DNA from: an uncultured Oceanospirillaceae bacterium
GTDB lineage: Bacteria; Pseudomonadota; Gammaproteobacteria; Pseudomonadales; Balneatricaceae
Assembly: GCA_946221045.1 (NCBI GenBank)
Contig: CAMIIY010000087.1
Location: 1-7,517 of the forward strand
Reading direction: 5' to 3'
DNA length: 7,517 bases
Shown here: positions 7,009 to 7,517 of the stretch, one piece after another
How positions within the stretch are numbered: position 1 is the first letter of the stretch
Layout: the number at the start of each line of letters is the position of its first letter
Made by a program: the position numbers and the translations under genes
Notes under the pieces: model-generated
Databases searched by the model: none
The model's input: the letters and a program-made list of their open reading frames with translations, nothing else
Told to the model about the DNA's origin: nothing

Positions 7009-7517
7009 TTATTGCGCCAGTTTTTGCTCTGCAAGAATATGCTCATATGAGAACAGGTGATGACTACCGGTCAAAGGCGCATGGCAAGCCGCACAGGCGG
7101 CGAGGTCTTTCTCGACACGATTACCATCAGCGCTGAAAGTTGCAAAGTCCCAGTCGTCATTACCCAGCCCGGCAGGGTACTGCTCTGCCGCACCTTCTCT
7201 GCGCTCCATGACTGCCAGCAACGCCAGCTTATTGGCAATGCGCTGCCCAAGGGCTGAGTTCATCACATTACCTTCAGCGTCTTTCTGAGCCTTATAGATC
7301 TCAGCAACAATCACAGAACCATAGGGCAACTGACCGTTCGTTTCTGTGCCACTTAACCCTTTGTCATTTATATACAAACGGATATATTGATCCGGATTTT
7401 GAGTGCGATTCAAGGATAGATACGGGGTAAAGTTATCCCGATAATTTGTTGGGAAAGATACCCCGTCACCCGGTCCTGCCCAGCCAGATGAGGCAAACAC
7501 TATGCCTGCTATAAACC
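7009..7517 (-). CDS. Cytochrome P460-family periplasmic c-type heme protein (5' end beyond window)
   Basis: The protein belongs to the cytochrome P460 / cytochrome c'-beta family, small periplasmic c-type heme proteins linked to hydroxylamine or NO chemistry in some organisms. The heme-binding CxxCH motif is near the C-terminus (LAACAACHAPLTGSHH), as is usual for the family. Other family landmarks are PYGSVIVAEIYKAQ, VMERREG and NDDWDFATF. The lysine in EIYKAQ could be the heme-crosslinking residue of true P460s, but I cannot verify that alignment. The reading frame continues past the window edge: residues FIAGIVFASSGWA look like the end of a signal peptide cleaved before GPGDG. A GTG at 7500 lies inside this segment and would destroy the export signal, so it is not the start. 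It converges on katG with a shared terminator. The substrate is unknown. Confidence 0.88.
   Translation of the reverse strand, partial: FIAGIVFASSGWAGPGDGVSFPTNYRDNFTPYLSLNRTQNPDQYIRLYINDKGLSGTETNGQLPYGSVIVAEIYKAQKDAEGNVMNSALGQRIANKLALLAVMERREGAAEQYPAGLGNDDWDFATFSADGNRVEKDLAACAACHAPLTGSHHLFSYEHILAEQKLAQ

Noticed and set aside
7009..7500. Complete cytochrome gene starting at the GTG at 7500
   Set aside because: The frame stays open to the window edge and encodes a hydrophobic signal-peptide end upstream of this GTG, so the true start lies beyond the window.

Overview
The window looks like a piece of chromosome from a marine-type gammaproteobacterium. That is an inference from the family make-up: a GlxA-type regulator with a divergent isochorismatase-family hydrolase, a DCC/DUF393 protein, KatG and a cytochrome P460-family protein, at moderate GC. 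No gene here fixes the genus. The left third (about 1-2400) is clearly AT-richer and holds small or unrecognised genes plus a toxin-antitoxin pair, as expected of an accessory or transferred segment. From about 2400 the genes are ordinary, well-conserved housekeeping or stress genes at roughly 50% GC or more.

Layout. 1-92: possible tail of a gene entering from the left, closed by a strong intrinsic terminator (105-129). 130-172: two abutting short dyads. 196-465 (+): small unrecognised protein. 507-2247 (-): apparent three-gene operon, read right to left: an excisionase-type HTH antitoxin, a PIN-domain toxin (VapBC50-like), and an unrecognised single-pass membrane protein whose last codons form one arm of its own terminator (488-528). 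2248-2404: intergenic region with AAACGAA repeats, likely the operator region of the TA operon. 2405-2776 (+): DCC/DUF393 protein. 2795-3736 (-): GlxA/FtrA-type AraC regulator. 3737-3874: divergent control region with a 17-bp dyad. 3875-4477 (+): isochorismatase-family cysteine hydrolase. 4478-4692: a stem-loop and the katG promoter. 4726-6924 (+): katG, possibly starting at 4693. 6952-6981: a perfect 30-bp bidirectional terminator palindrome. 7009-7517 (-): cytochrome P460-family c-type heme protein, cut by the window edge inside its signal peptide.

How the genes work together. The TA pair should be autoregulated through its HTH antitoxin. The membrane-protein gene, 31 bp behind the toxin and without a terminator in between, probably shares the transcript. 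The GlxA-type regulator and the hydrolase form a divergent regulator-target pair. KatG removes hydrogen peroxide and has its own promoter. Nothing here is a clearly new system. The most worthwhile lead is the three-gene TA-plus-membrane-protein operon with its repeat-bearing control region.
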